DNA of 64,000 bases, from positions 62,001 to 126,000 of the forward strand of contig NZ_CAJYGK010000034.1 of assembly GCF_913773725.1 (NCBI RefSeq). Direction: 5' to 3'. A program made the translations under genes and the position numbers. Source of the DNA: an uncultured Aquabacterium sp. (GTDB lineage: Bacteria > Pseudomonadota > Gammaproteobacteria > Burkholderiales > Burkholderiaceae_C). Positions 25,681 to 33,869 of this stretch are shown here, in pieces (the first letter of the stretch is position 1; the number at the start of each line of letters is the position of its first letter). The notes beneath the pieces are model-generated. The model saw nothing but the letters and a program-made list of their open reading frames with translations. It ran no database searches and was not told where the DNA came from.

Positions 25681-26735
25681 GCGGCATCCTTCAGGTCAGA
25701 CTGGGCCACGGCCGGCGTGGACGAGGTCAGCAGGTTCGGTTCGGCCCCGCGGTGGGTGCGCTCAGGGGGGGCGAAGCCACAGGACGTGCCGTCGGTGTGG
25801 ACCACCTCGTCCTCCCACGGCAGGCGCGCCCGCCCGGCCACCATGTCCTGCATGAAGGTGTAGGGGCAGTCCTGCGCGCCGCCGCGCACGGCCACATAGC
25901 CGCGGTGGAAGAACTGGTAGGGGTTGTTCTCGACGCCCCAGTGCCGCCGCGCCTCGCGCACCAGATCGGCCCGCACCTCGGCACACACGATTTCATCGGG
26001 GCGACCGCCCCCCTGGGCCATCACCGTGCCGTCGAAGTTGCACACCATGGCCTCGCCCATCGAATCGAAGGTGCCATCGCTGCCGCACAGGCACACGCTG
26101 GCCGTGACCATCAGGTTCTGGAAGGCATTGGCCTGGTTGGTGATCTGCCAGGCATGGCGAATGGGCGCGGTGTAGCCTGCGGTACGGATCATCACTTCCG
26201 CGCCCTGGTAGGCACATTCGCGCGCCATCTCGGGAAACATGCCGTCGTGGCAGATGATGAGCGCCAGCTTCACGCCCCTCGGGCCGGTGATCACCGGGAT
26301 GCCCATGTTGCCCGGCTCCCAGGGCTCGACCGGTACCCACGGGTGGTACTTGCGATAGTAGAGCTTCAGCTCGCCCTGGTCGTCGATGACGAGCCCCGTG
26401 TTGTACGGGTTGCCGCCGGGGTTCTTCTCCATGATCGAGAAGCAGCCCCAGATGCGGTGCTGCAGGCAGGCCGCCTTGAACGCGGCGACCTCGGGCCCGT
26501 CGAGCGTCACCATCAGATCCTCGGCGGTGTTCATGGACAGGCCGTGCAAGGCGTACTCCGGGAACACAACGAGGTCCATGCCGGCATAGCTGCGGCGCGC
26601 CTTGCCCACCATCTCGACGATGCGATCGGTCTGCGCGGCCAGCTGCGCAGGCGTGTCGACCACCGGCAACTGCAGCTGAACCAGCCCGATCACCATGCCG
26701 TTGGGCGACTTGTTCAGGCCACTGAGTCCACTCAT
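25677..26735 (-). CDS. Formamidase-type carbon-nitrogen hydrolase
   Basis: 352 aa nitrilase-superfamily amidase with the Glu-Lys-Cys triad at E60 ([10 protein letters not shown]), K129 (YYRKYHPW) and C162 ([10 protein letters not shown]). The length and the ICHDGM segment fit the AmiE/AmiF branch, nearer to formamidase AmiF than to aliphatic amidase AmiE (which has CDDG). It should release ammonia from formamide or a related short amide. The tail (about 320-352) is variable. The start ATG at 26733-26735 has AAAGGA upstream. It lies 42 bases after the second permease gene and overlaps biuH. The exact substrate in this pathway is open. Confidence 0.82.
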   Translation of the reverse strand: MSGLSGLNKSPNGMVIGLVQLQLPVVDTPAQLAAQTDRIVEMVGKARRSYAGMDLVVFPEYALHGLSMNTAEDLMVTLDGPEVAAFKAACLQHRIWGCFSIMEKNPGGNPYNTGLVIDDQGELKLYYRKYHPWVPVEPWEPGNMGIPVITGPRGVKLALIICHDGMFPEMARECAYQGAEVMIRTAGYTAPIRHAWQITNQANAFQNLMVTASVCLCGSDGTFDSMGEAMVCNFDGTVMAQGGGRPDEIVCAEVRADLVREARRHWGVENNPYQFFHRGYVAVRGGAQDCPYTFMQDMVAGRARLPWEDEVVHTDGTSCGFAPPERTHRGAEPNLLTSSTPAVAQSDLKDAA

Positions 26736-26777
26736 GGGTTCGTCCTTTCTCTGTGTGCAGCGGTCATGCGCGGGCGT

Positions 26778-27701
26778 TCAGCGCGACACCCCCAGTTCGG
26801 CCGGGGCGCCCTGCACGGCCCGCTTCGGGCTGCAGGTCCACACCAGAATGGCCAGGGTCAGCGCGTAAGGCACCGCGTTGAAAAGGTGATAGCCCCAGCT
26901 GACGCCGACCGACTGCAAGGCCGGGCCGAGCGCGCCTGCCCCGCCGAACAGCAATGCGGCTCCCAGGCAAGCCACGGGGCGCCACCGGGCAAAGATCACC
27001 AGGGCCACGGCGATCAGACCCTGGCCGCTCGACAGCCCCTCGTTCCAGCTGCCCGGGTAGTACAGCGACAGCGACGCGCCACCCAGGCCGGCCACGAAGC
27101 CGCCCGCCATCGTGGCCAGCACGCGCACGGTGTTCACCGAGTAGCCCAGGGCCCGCGCCGCGTCGCTGCTGTCGCCGGCCATGCGCACGATCAGGCCCCA
27201 GCGCGTGTTGGCCAGCGCCCAGGCCATCAGCACGGCCAGCACCACCCCGATGGGGAACAGCGCATTGATGCGCAAGGCCGCCTGGACCGCCGGCGCGTCG
27301 ATCCAGTCGCCGAGCGACAGCGCCGGGATCTGCGCGGCCTGCGGCTGGATCAGCGGCTTGCCCAGGTAGAACGCCAGCCCTGCGCCCAGCAGCATCAGCG
27401 CGATGCCCGTGGCGATGTCGTTGACGCGCGGCAGCGAGCACAACAGCCCGTGCAGCATGGCCAGCAGCGCCCCCACCACCCCGGCCAGCAGCACACCGGC
27501 CCAGGCCGAGCCCGTGAGGTAGCTGCCCCCGAAGGCGGCCATGGCCGACAGCACCAGCACGCCTTCGAGGCCGAGGTTGATGCGCCCGGACTTCTCGGTC
27601 AGGCACTCCCCCAGGCTGACGAACAGAAAGGGCGTGCCGACGCGGATGGCCCCGCCCAGCACGGCCAGGGCCACATCGCCCCACATTGCAGCGTCGCTCA
27701 T
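26778..27701 (-). CDS. ABC transporter permease, nucleoside/BMP type (NupQ-like)
   Basis: 307 aa integral membrane protein with about eight to ten helices. The segment PFLFVSLGECLTEKSGRINLGLEGVL near the N-terminus is the typical signature of the YufQ/NupQ permeases of BMP-dependent importers. It pairs with the permease encoded just upstream, whose stop overlaps this ATG by 4 bases. It would form the inner-membrane channel for the substrate bound by the periplasmic protein encoded at 28929-30047. Confidence 0.92.
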   Translation of the reverse strand: MSDAAMWGDVALAVLGGAIRVGTPFLFVSLGECLTEKSGRINLGLEGVLVLSAMAAFGGSYLTGSAWAGVLLAGVVGALLAMLHGLLCSLPRVNDIATGIALMLLGAGLAFYLGKPLIQPQAAQIPALSLGDWIDAPAVQAALRINALFPIGVVLAVLMAWALANTRWGLIVRMAGDSSDAARALGYSVNTVRVLATMAGGFVAGLGGASLSLYYPGSWNEGLSSGQGLIAVALVIFARWRPVACLGAALLFGGAGALGPALQSVGVSWGYHLFNAVPYALTLAILVWTCSPKRAVQGAPAELGVSR

Positions 27702-28840
27702 GCGGCCTCCTTGCGCGCGGCCCGCAGGGCCGCCTGTTCCCGGGCGAGCCGTGCCCGGCTGGTTTCATGGGGCGTCTGTCGGTCCCGCACCGCGTCCCGC
27801 TCGCTCACCCATTGAGCCAGCCTTCCGCGCAGCGCCTCGCAGGCCAGGATCAGCACGAAGGCAAAGCCCTGCAGCACCAGCACCGAGGCATCGGGCAGAT
27901 CGAGCCGGCGCTGCAGCAGGCTGCCCGCCGCCCCGAAGCCGCCGAACAGGATGGCCACCGGGATGACGGCAAACGGGTTGTGCCGGGCCACGAAGGACAC
28001 CAGGATGCCGGTGTAGCCCAGCCCGACAATCAGGGAGGCATTGGCCGAGGTGTGCACGGCGGCCACCTCGATGCCGCCCGCCAGGCCGGCACAGGCACCG
28101 CCCAGCGCACAGGCGGTGATGACGATGGTGTGGCTCGGCAGCCCTACCAGGCGGGCCGCCCGTGCATTGCCGCCCACCACCCGGGTGGCAAAGCCGTGCG
28201 TGCTGCCAAACAGCCACAGGCCCGCGACCACGCAGGCCACCGCCCCCCACACCAGACCCCAATGCACATCCTGCCCGGGCAACGGGCCCAACAGCAGGAC
28301 CGGATCCAGCGGCAGCGTGGACGGCTTGTTGAGGCTGGCCGGATCCCGCATCGGCCCTTCCACGACATGCTTGAAGACGCCGATGGCAAGGTAGGCCATC
28401 AGCAGAGAGGCAATGGTTTCATTCACACCGCGAAACTGGCGCAGAATCCCCACCAGCGCGATCCACGCCGCGCCCGCCACGGCGCTGGCGAGCAACACCA
28501 GCACCGTGCCCGTCACGCCCGCAGGTGGCGCAAACCAGTAAGGCAGCCCCGCGCAAGCCAGACCACCGAGCACGAGCGCGCCCTCCCCGCCGATCACCAT
28601 CAGCCCGGCGCGCTGCGGAATGGCCACGCACAGTGCCGTCAGCATCAACGGCGCGGCGCGCTGCAAGGTGTTCTGCCACGAGAACGCGTCACCGAAGGCG
28701 CCCTTGAACAGCAGCACCCAGGTCTCGGTGGGGCTGGTGCCACCCAGCCAGACGAAGCCGCCGAACAGCAGCACGGCGCCAGCCAGCGCCAGCAGCGGCA
28801 GCACCACACTGTCGAAGAGGTTGAGCAAGCGGTCTCGCAT
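27698..28840 (-). CDS. ABC transporter permease, nucleoside/BMP type (NupP-like)
   Basis: 380 aa integral membrane protein of the YufP/NupP family, with helices spread over the whole length and an Arg-rich cytoplasmic tail (about 340-380). The conserved segment NAARAARLVGLPSHTIVITACALGG-like region near residue 230 is present in short form (RAARLVGLPSH). The start ATG at 28838-28840 (MRDRLLNL) is chosen; an upstream frame to 28897 has no helix and no family sequence. It follows the binding-protein gene by 88 bases and overlaps the second permease gene. Confidence 0.91.
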   Translation of the reverse strand: MRDRLLNLFDSVVLPLLALAGAVLLFGGFVWLGGTSPTETWVLLFKGAFGDAFSWQNTLQRAAPLMLTALCVAIPQRAGLMVIGGEGALVLGGLACAGLPYWFAPPAGVTGTVLVLLASAVAGAAWIALVGILRQFRGVNETIASLLMAYLAIGVFKHVVEGPMRDPASLNKPSTLPLDPVLLLGPLPGQDVHWGLVWGAVACVVAGLWLFGSTHGFATRVVGGNARAARLVGLPSHTIVITACALGGACAGLAGGIEVAAVHTSANASLIVGLGYTGILVSFVARHNPFAVIPVAILFGGFGAAGSLLQRRLDLPDASVLVLQGFAFVLILACEALRGRLAQWVSERDAVRDRQTPHETSRARLAREQAALRAARKEAA

Positions 28841-28928
28841 CGTCGTGGCCCTTGATCCCGGTAACGGAGTGGCTGGTTGTCTGCCGATCAGGCTCAATCG
28901 GCGAGCCTGACCGGACAGAGCGGGTCGA

Positions 28929-30047
28929 TCAGATCTTGCCGATCACCCCCTCGACGAGGTAGTTCATGCCTTCCAGCGCCACGTCGGTCTGCTTCATCAC
29001 CGAGCCCTTGGGCACGACCACCTTGCCGGTGTTGTCCTTGATCTCGCCGGTGAAGATCTCGAACTCGTCCTTCAGCATCGCGGCCTTGATGGCGTCGGCC
29101 TGCTTGCGCGCGCCTTCCGGCACCATCGCGCCATAGGGTGAGGTCTTCACGAAGCCTTCCTTCAGGCCTCCCCGCAGGAAGTTCGGATGGGGCTTGCCGG
29201 TGCGCGCGGCTTCGACGATCTGCTTGTAAGGCGTGATCCAGTTCCACTCGGCGCCGGTCAGATAGGCATTGGGCGCCAGCTTGGCCTGGCTGGCGTGGTA
29301 GCCGCACACGAACTTGCCGCGCTTGGCAGCGGTCTCGACGATGACCTTGGGGCCGTCGACGTGCATGGTGAACACATCCACCCCCTGATCGGCCAGGCTG
29401 TTGGTGGCTTCGGCCTCCTTGACGGGCATGGACCAGTCACCCGTGAAGATGACCGAGCAGGTGATGGCCGGGTTGACCGAACGCGCGCCCAGCGTGAAGG
29501 CGTTGATGTTGCGCAGCACCTGCGGGATGGGCTTGGCCGCGATGAAGCCGATCTTCTTCGACTTTGTCATGTGGCCGGCGATCACGCCGTTCAGGTACTG
29601 GCATTCGTCGATGTAGCCAAAGAAGCTGCCCACGGTCTTGGGGTGCTTGGCCGCATCCCACAGGCCCCCGCAATGCGCGAAGCGCACGTCGGGGTTCTTC
29701 TTGGCCACCTCGAGGATGTGCGGGTTGAAGTAGCCGAAGGAGGTCGGGAACAGCAGCGTGGCACCGTCCTGCGAGATCATGCCCTGCATGGTCTTCTGCA
29801 CCGACTGGGTCTCGGGCACGTTCTCTTCACCGACCATCTTGATGCCAGGCATGGCCTTGATCGCCATGGCCGCTTCGTAGTGCGACTGGTTGTAGCCGAA
29901 GTCGTCCTTGGGGCCGACGTAGATCATGCCGATCACCAGCGGCTTCTGCGCCAGCGCGAGCCCGGACAGCCCGCCCAGGGCGAGACCCGCCCCCGAGGCA
30001 CCCACGCCTTTGATCCACGAACGCCGGCTCCATTGATCCAGTGACAT
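28929..30047 (-). CDS. BMP-family substrate-binding protein of the ABC importer
   Basis: 372 aa periplasmic binding protein. The N-terminus has a twin-arginine motif SRRSWIKG followed by a hydrophobic stretch and ALA-Q near residue 32, so Tat export is likely. The body is the BMP fold (VIGMIYVGPKDDFGYNQSHYEA), the group that binds nucleosides or other small nitrogenous compounds. The start at 30047 has AAGGAG eight bases before it. It is the first gene of the ten-gene unit, directly downstream of the operator and sigma-54-like promoter. The ligand is presumably the ureide or amide handled by the enzymes in the same unit. Confidence 0.91.
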   Translation of the reverse strand: MSLDQWSRRSWIKGVGASGAGLALGGLSGLALAQKPLVIGMIYVGPKDDFGYNQSHYEAAMAIKAMPGIKMVGEENVPETQSVQKTMQGMISQDGATLLFPTSFGYFNPHILEVAKKNPDVRFAHCGGLWDAAKHPKTVGSFFGYIDECQYLNGVIAGHMTKSKKIGFIAAKPIPQVLRNINAFTLGARSVNPAITCSVIFTGDWSMPVKEAEATNSLADQGVDVFTMHVDGPKVIVETAAKRGKFVCGYHASQAKLAPNAYLTGAEWNWITPYKQIVEAARTGKPHPNFLRGGLKEGFVKTSPYGAMVPEGARKQADAIKAAMLKDEFEIFTGEIKDNTGKVVVPKGSVMKQTDVALEGMNYLVEGVIGKI

Positions 30048-30150
30048 GCACATCTCCTTGCACCAACACGTTGAAGACCACCACCTGATCCGACGGCCTG
30101 CACCACGCAAGGCCATCGCCTGAATCTGATCACTTCAGGTGATGCACCGA

Positions 30151-30162
30151 CTTGTATACAAG
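30151..30162. promoter_or_regulatory. GntR (FCD) operator-like palindrome
   Basis: CTTGTATACAAG is a perfect 12-base palindrome. FCD-type GntR regulators commonly bind NTTGTATACAAN-like sites, and such a regulator is encoded at the end of the operon that starts 104 bases away. It lies at the expected start of transcription for the overlapping sigma-54-like promoter, so bound protein would block initiation. Confidence 0.7.
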
Positions 30163-30176
30163 CAGCGTTCATGCCA
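30161..30176 (-). promoter_or_regulatory. Sigma-54-like promoter for the ureide operon
   Basis: On the minus strand, TGGCATGAACGCTGCT has the invariant GG and GC separated by 10 bases and matches about 10 of 12 conserved positions of the TGGCACG-N4-TTGCW consensus. It is oriented toward the binding-protein gene, 114-129 bases before its ATG. A sigma-54 promoter would fit nitrogen-regulated genes. A chance match is possible. Confidence 0.45.
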
Positions 30177-30262
30177 CCCCGAGTTGGGGCGAACGCGACC
30201 TGCCAGCCCAGGCGCTACACCGCCAGGGGCCCGTGGACTGTCCCGACGCCGACGTTCGGCGC

Positions 30263-30284
30263 GGAATCACCCGAAGGTGATTCC
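30263..30284. repeat. 9-bp perfect inverted repeat in the divergent promoter region
   Basis: Arms GGAATCACC (30263-30271) and GGTGATTCC (30276-30284) with a 4-base CGAA loop. There is no T-run, so it is more likely a protein-binding site than a terminator. It lies about 90-120 bases upstream of the sigma-54-like promoter, where an enhancer-binding protein would sit, and about 65 bases before the divergent esterase ATG. Confidence 0.6.
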
Positions 30285-30350
30285 CCAATCGCGTGCGCAG
30301 GCACCGCTTCCTAGACTGCAGCACCCCAACGACACACACAGGAGTCCACC

Positions 30351-31658
30351 ATGCGCCCCATGATCCGTCTTGCCGCGCTGTCGGCATGTGTGCTGCCCCT
30401 GGCAGCGTCCGCCGGTTACTTCCAATGGGAAGCCGTCGAACTGCCCGCCAGCACCGGCGCCTCGTGCGGCAACGGCTCGCCCTACCGCTTCTTCGTCAAC
30501 CGCACGCCGTTCACGACCAAGACCGTCGTGATCTTCGAAGGCGGCGGCGCCTGCTGGGATCAGAACGCGTGCGCAGGCAAGGGCGAGGGCCCGCTGGGTC
30601 TGTCCATCCTGTCGGCCTCCAACCCCAACGGGGTGCCTGCCGACTACATGACCAACATCTTCAGCATCCTGAACGGCGGGCTCTCCGGTGTGGCGCTGGG
30701 GGGGCTGATCACCCCGTTCTCGGCGCGCCTGCACCCGCTGCAATCGGTGCAGACGCAGAGCTGGAACATCGTCTATGCCCCTTATTGCACGGGTGACGTG
30801 CACACGGGCAACAAGGTCACCGTCTACAACGACGCCGATACCAGCACGCCGCGCACCCAGTACCACCGCGGCAGTGTCAACGGCTACGCCATGGCCCAGT
30901 GGCTGGGCAAGAATTTCAAGCAGCCCGAGCGGCTGCTGGTGACGGGCTTCTCGGCGGGCGGCGCGGGCGCCACGGCCAACTATGGCTGGGTGCGCCTGGC
31001 CATGAACCCGAAGAAGTCGGCGCTGCTGGCCGACTCGGGTCCGCTGTTCCAGGTGAACCGCACGGACAGCCCCGAGGTCTCGCCCTCGGTCCGGCTGCAC
31101 AACAAGATCCGCGACGTGTGGGGACTGGATGGCGAGCAGGGCCTGGTCACCAAGCTGCTGACGCTGTACCCGAACGCGGGCACGGCCGAGAACCTGGGCT
31201 CGCTCAGCACCGGCCTGGCCAAGATCTTTCCGCAGGACCGGCTGAACTTCAGCACGCTGCAGCGTGACGGCATCTACTCGGCGTTCTCCTACACCTCTTT
31301 CTACCCGGAGATTGCCGCCGCGCCGTCCGGCGTTCCGCGCGACACGCTGCTCAACCAGAAGTGGACGCTCGAGGTCAACAAGTGGGTGGACGCCATGAAG
31401 CCCTATCCGAACGTGGGCTACTACGTGCCCTATCAGCGTGACCTGCTGAAGTCGCACACGCTGACCACACTGACCTTTGCCGGCACGGCCATCAAGGAAG
31501 CCAACATCAGCAGCCTGAAAGTGGTGGTGGACGATCTGATCGATGGCAAGGGCACCCCCATCCGCGCGGTGGAGACCCAGAAAAACCCCCAGAACACGCT
31601 GACGCCGGGCGTGCTTGACTGGTTGCTGCAGCCGATCTACGGCCTGCTGGGCCTGTGA
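30351..31658 (+). CDS. Secreted pectinacetylesterase-family (PAE/Notum-like) hydrolase
   Basis: 435 aa with a clear signal peptide (LAALSACVLPLAASA, cleavage near residue 21). The mature protein has the family landmarks VVIFEGGGACW (oxyanion region, about 60-69), PYCTGDVH (about 143-150) and the nucleophile GFSAGG (about 203-208). Pectinacetylesterases and Notum carboxylesterases remove acyl groups from polysaccharides or lipidated proteins; bacterial members are mostly uncharacterised. The start ATG at 30351 has AGGAG upstream; a second ATG at 30360 is possible. It is divergent from the ureide operon. The true substrate here, plant polymer or a polyester or lipid, is open. Confidence 0.82.
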   Translation: MRPMIRLAALSACVLPLAASAGYFQWEAVELPASTGASCGNGSPYRFFVNRTPFTTKTVVIFEGGGACWDQNACAGKGEGPLGLSILSASNPNGVPADYMTNIFSILNGGLSGVALGGLITPFSARLHPLQSVQTQSWNIVYAPYCTGDVHTGNKVTVYNDADTSTPRTQYHRGSVNGYAMAQWLGKNFKQPERLLVTGFSAGGAGATANYGWVRLAMNPKKSALLADSGPLFQVNRTDSPEVSPSVRLHNKIRDVWGLDGEQGLVTKLLTLYPNAGTAENLGSLSTGLAKIFPQDRLNFSTLQRDGIYSAFSYTSFYPEIAAAPSGVPRDTLLNQKWTLEVNKWVDAMKPYPNVGYYVPYQRDLLKSHTLTTLTFAGTAIKEANISSLKVVVDDLIDGKGTPIRAVETQKNPQNTLTPGVLDWLLQPIYGLLGL

Positions 31659-31664
31659 CCTCAC

Positions 31665-31691
31665 GGGGCCGGCAAGGGAAAAGCCGGCCCC
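31665..31691 (+). terminator. Hairpin after the esterase gene
   Basis: Perfect 9-bp stem, GGGGCCGGC (31665-31673) and GCCGGCCCC (31683-31691), with a 9-base loop, just after the stop codon at 31658. No T-run follows, so it is a probable rather than certain terminator. Confidence 0.5.
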
Positions 31692-31729
31692 TCGCTCCGG
31701 GGGAAGGCCCCTTTGGCAATGGGCGTGCC

Positions 31730-31760
31730 TTGACACAGGGCGGCTGCAATGCGCTATAAA
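31730..31760 (+). promoter_or_regulatory. Sigma-70-like promoter of the second fadE gene
   Basis: TTGACA (31730-31735) and TATAAA (31755-31760), with a long spacer of 19 bases. A shifted -10 reading gives 17 or 18. Transcription would start near 31767, directly before the operator-like site at 31771-31800. Confidence 0.5.
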
Positions 31761-31770
31761 TGCGCCAGAT

Positions 31771-31800
31771 TCGAACGACCGTTTCAAAAGACCGTTCGAC
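31771..31800. promoter_or_regulatory. TetR operator-like site shared with the fad operon
   Basis: TCGAACGACCGT (31771-31782) is identical to the site before tetR at 13711-13722. A second, oppositely oriented element ACCGTTCGA (31791-31799) follows, and TCGAACG / CGTTCGA form a perfect 7-bp inverted repeat. It lies just downstream of the predicted promoter and 30 bases before the start codon, a position suited to repression by the TetR protein encoded at 12955-13671. Confidence 0.7.
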
Positions 31801-31829
31801 AGCCCCCTGACACGACGAGGTGACGACCA

Positions 31830-33650
31830 ATGCCGCAGTACAAGACGCCCTTGCGCGACATGCGCTTCCTGCTCAACGAAGTCTTCGACTACGAAGGGCA
31901 CTACAAGAGCCTGCCGAACGGGGAAGAAGCCACCCCCGACATGGTGGACGCCATTCTCGAAGGCTGCGCCACCTTTTGCGAAGAGGTGCTGGCTCCGCTG
32001 AACCTGCCGGGCGACCTGGAAGGTTGCACGCTCAAGGACGGCGAAGTCACCACGCCCAAGGGCTTCAAGGAAGCCTATGCCGAGTACGTGGCCGGTGGCT
32101 GGCAGGGCCTGTCGCACCCCAAGGAGTACGGCGGGCAGGAAATGCCGATGTCGCTCAACCTGCTGAAGGCGGAAATGATGGGCACGGCCAACTGGTCGTT
32201 CACCATGTACCCCGGCCTGTCGCTGGGCTGCATGAACACCATCTTCCAGTTTGGCAACACCGAGCAGAAGGCCACTTACATGCCGCCGCTGGTCAGCGGC
32301 GAGTGGACGGGCACGATGTGCCTGACCGAACCCCAGTGCGGCACCGACCTGGGGCAGGTCAAGACCAAGGCCGAGCCAGCCGGTGACGGCACCTACAAGC
32401 TCACCGGCACCAAGATCTTCATCTCCTCGGGTGAACACGACCTGGCCGAGAACATCATCCACATCGTGCTGGCTCGCCTGCCCGACGCGCCCAAGGGCAC
32501 GCGCGGCATCTCGCTGTTCATCGTGCCGAAGTTTCTGGTCAACAAGGATGGCAGCCTGGGCGAGCGCAACAACGTGCGCGCCGGTGCGCTCGAGCACAAG
32601 ATGGGCATCCGCGCTTCGGCCACCTGCGTGATGAACTTCGATGGCGCCACCGCCTACATGATTGCCGAGCCCAACAAGGGCCTGGAAGCGATGTTCACCT
32701 TCATGAACACCGCCCGAATCGGCACCGCCGTGCAGGGTTTGGCCCACGCCGAACTGTCCTACCAGGGCGCCCTGCCCTACGCCAAGGAGCGCCGCTCGAT
32801 GCGTGCCCTGTCGGGCAAGAAGGACGCCGACCACCCGAACGACGCCCTGATCTGGCACGCCGACGTGCGCCGCATGCTGCTCACCCAGCGCGCCGTGGCC
32901 GAAGGGGCTCGCGCGATGATCTACCACGCCGCCAAGCTGGCCGACCACATGGTGGCCGGGGTGGCCACCGGCGACAAGGCCAAGTACGAGGAGTACGACG
33001 ACAAGCTGGGCTTCTACACGCCCATCCTCAAGGGCTTCATCACCGAAATGGGACTGGAGTGCGCCAACCTCGGCATGCAGGTCTTCGGCGGGCACGGCTA
33101 CATCAAGGAACACGGCATGGAGCAGATCGCCCGCGACGCGCGCATCTCCACGCTGTACGAAGGCACGACCGGCATCCAGGCGCTCGACCTGCTGGGCCGC
33201 AAGACCCTGCTGCAGTCGCGTGGCAAGTGCGTCTTCAACTTCACCAACGAGATGGTCGCGCTGGCCAGGCCGCACCTGCTCGATGGCGACGCCATCGGCA
33301 AGATGGCCCGGGCCTCGTTCAAGCGGGCCATGGAGTGGAAGTGGATCACGCTGAAGATCATGCTGCGCGCCAACAAGGACCGCGACATCGTCAGCGCGGC
33401 CTGCTACGACTTCCTGATGTACGCCGGCTTCGCGATGATGGGCCACTTCTGGCTGAAGCAGGCCATCGTGGCCAAGCAGCGGCTGGCCCGCGGCGGCAAG
33501 GAGTCCAAGGAGTTCTACACCGCCAAGATCCAGACCGCCGAGTTCTTCTTCGAGCGCCTGGCCCCCCGTGCCGACGGCCACAAGAAGACCATGCTGTCGC
33601 CCACCCGGTCGGTCATGCAAATGGACAACGAGCATTTCAGCTTTGTCTGA
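31830..33650 (+). CDS. fadE: Acyl-CoA dehydrogenase, long FadE-like type (second copy)
   Basis: 606 aa FAD-dependent enzyme introducing the first double bond in acyl-CoA. The domain order is as in the paralogue at 11105-12895, with MCLTEPQCGTDLG near residue 161 and the catalytic-Glu segment LYEGTTGIQ near 451. The extended C-terminal domain is present. The start is the ATG at 31830, preceded by ACGAGG. It is a single-gene unit with its own promoter, operator-like site and terminator, followed by fadD. The shared operator suggests co-control with the tetR-fadE-fadB-fadA unit 18 kb away. Confidence 0.92.
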   Translation: MPQYKTPLRDMRFLLNEVFDYEGHYKSLPNGEEATPDMVDAILEGCATFCEEVLAPLNLPGDLEGCTLKDGEVTTPKGFKEAYAEYVAGGWQGLSHPKEYGGQEMPMSLNLLKAEMMGTANWSFTMYPGLSLGCMNTIFQFGNTEQKATYMPPLVSGEWTGTMCLTEPQCGTDLGQVKTKAEPAGDGTYKLTGTKIFISSGEHDLAENIIHIVLARLPDAPKGTRGISLFIVPKFLVNKDGSLGERNNVRAGALEHKMGIRASATCVMNFDGATAYMIAEPNKGLEAMFTFMNTARIGTAVQGLAHAELSYQGALPYAKERRSMRALSGKKDADHPNDALIWHADVRRMLLTQRAVAEGARAMIYHAAKLADHMVAGVATGDKAKYEEYDDKLGFYTPILKGFITEMGLECANLGMQVFGGHGYIKEHGMEQIARDARISTLYEGTTGIQALDLLGRKTLLQSRGKCVFNFTNEMVALARPHLLDGDAIGKMARASFKRAMEWKWITLKIMLRANKDRDIVSAACYDFLMYAGFAMMGHFWLKQAIVAKQRLARGGKESKEFYTAKIQTAEFFFERLAPRADGHKKTMLSPTRSVMQMDNEHFSFV

Positions 33651-33685
33651 TTCAAGGCGGCAAGGACGGCCGCCTTGCCCCCGCC

Positions 33686-33718
33686 AGCCCGGCGTGCCAC
33701 GTGCCCGCCGGGCTTTTT
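33686..33718 (+). terminator. Rho-independent terminator after the second fadE gene
   Basis: Perfect 9-bp stem AGCCCGGCG (33686-33694) and CGCCGGGCT (33706-33714), followed by TTTT at 33715-33718. Confidence 0.85.
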
Positions 33719-33830
33719 CATGCAGCACACCCGGGATAACCCGCGCTCAGCAGGGGCGGGGCCGTGCTTGCCCACAAACCAGGGATGACACCTTGCGCGA
33801 CGTCATACAAAATGACATCCATCGTTTTCA

Positions 33831-33846
33831 GATGACGTCGTTCATC
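33831..33846. promoter_or_regulatory. Operator-like inverted repeat before fadD
   Basis: GATGACGTCGTTCATC has 5-base arms GATGA and TCATC. Its minus strand reads GAACGACGT, one base short of the GAACGACCGT core of the two fad operator sites. An 8-base inverted repeat GACGTCAT / ATGACGTC also spans 33799-33806 and 33832-33839. It is a possible diverged or different regulatory site. Confidence 0.3.
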
Positions 33847-33869
33847 ACTTCTGGATGGGGCAGCAGCTC

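Larger units (their letters stand above)
30048..30350. other. Intergenic control region between divergent operon and esterase gene
   Basis: 303 bases without a gene. It contains, from left to right, the ribosome site of the binding-protein gene, a smaller inverted repeat ATCAC-N5-GTGAT (30129-30143), the GntR-like palindrome (30151-30162), a sigma-54-like promoter on the minus strand (30161-30176), a 9-bp inverted repeat (30263-30284) and the AGGAG ribosome site of the esterase gene at about 30340. No credible small gene was seen. Confidence 0.6.

Noticed and set aside
30129-30284. Inverted repeats as NtrC-binding sites
   Set aside because: The arms ATCAC/GTGAT and spacings of 5 and 6 do not fit the TGCAC-N7-GTGCA pattern closely enough to name NtrC; kept only as unnamed repeats.
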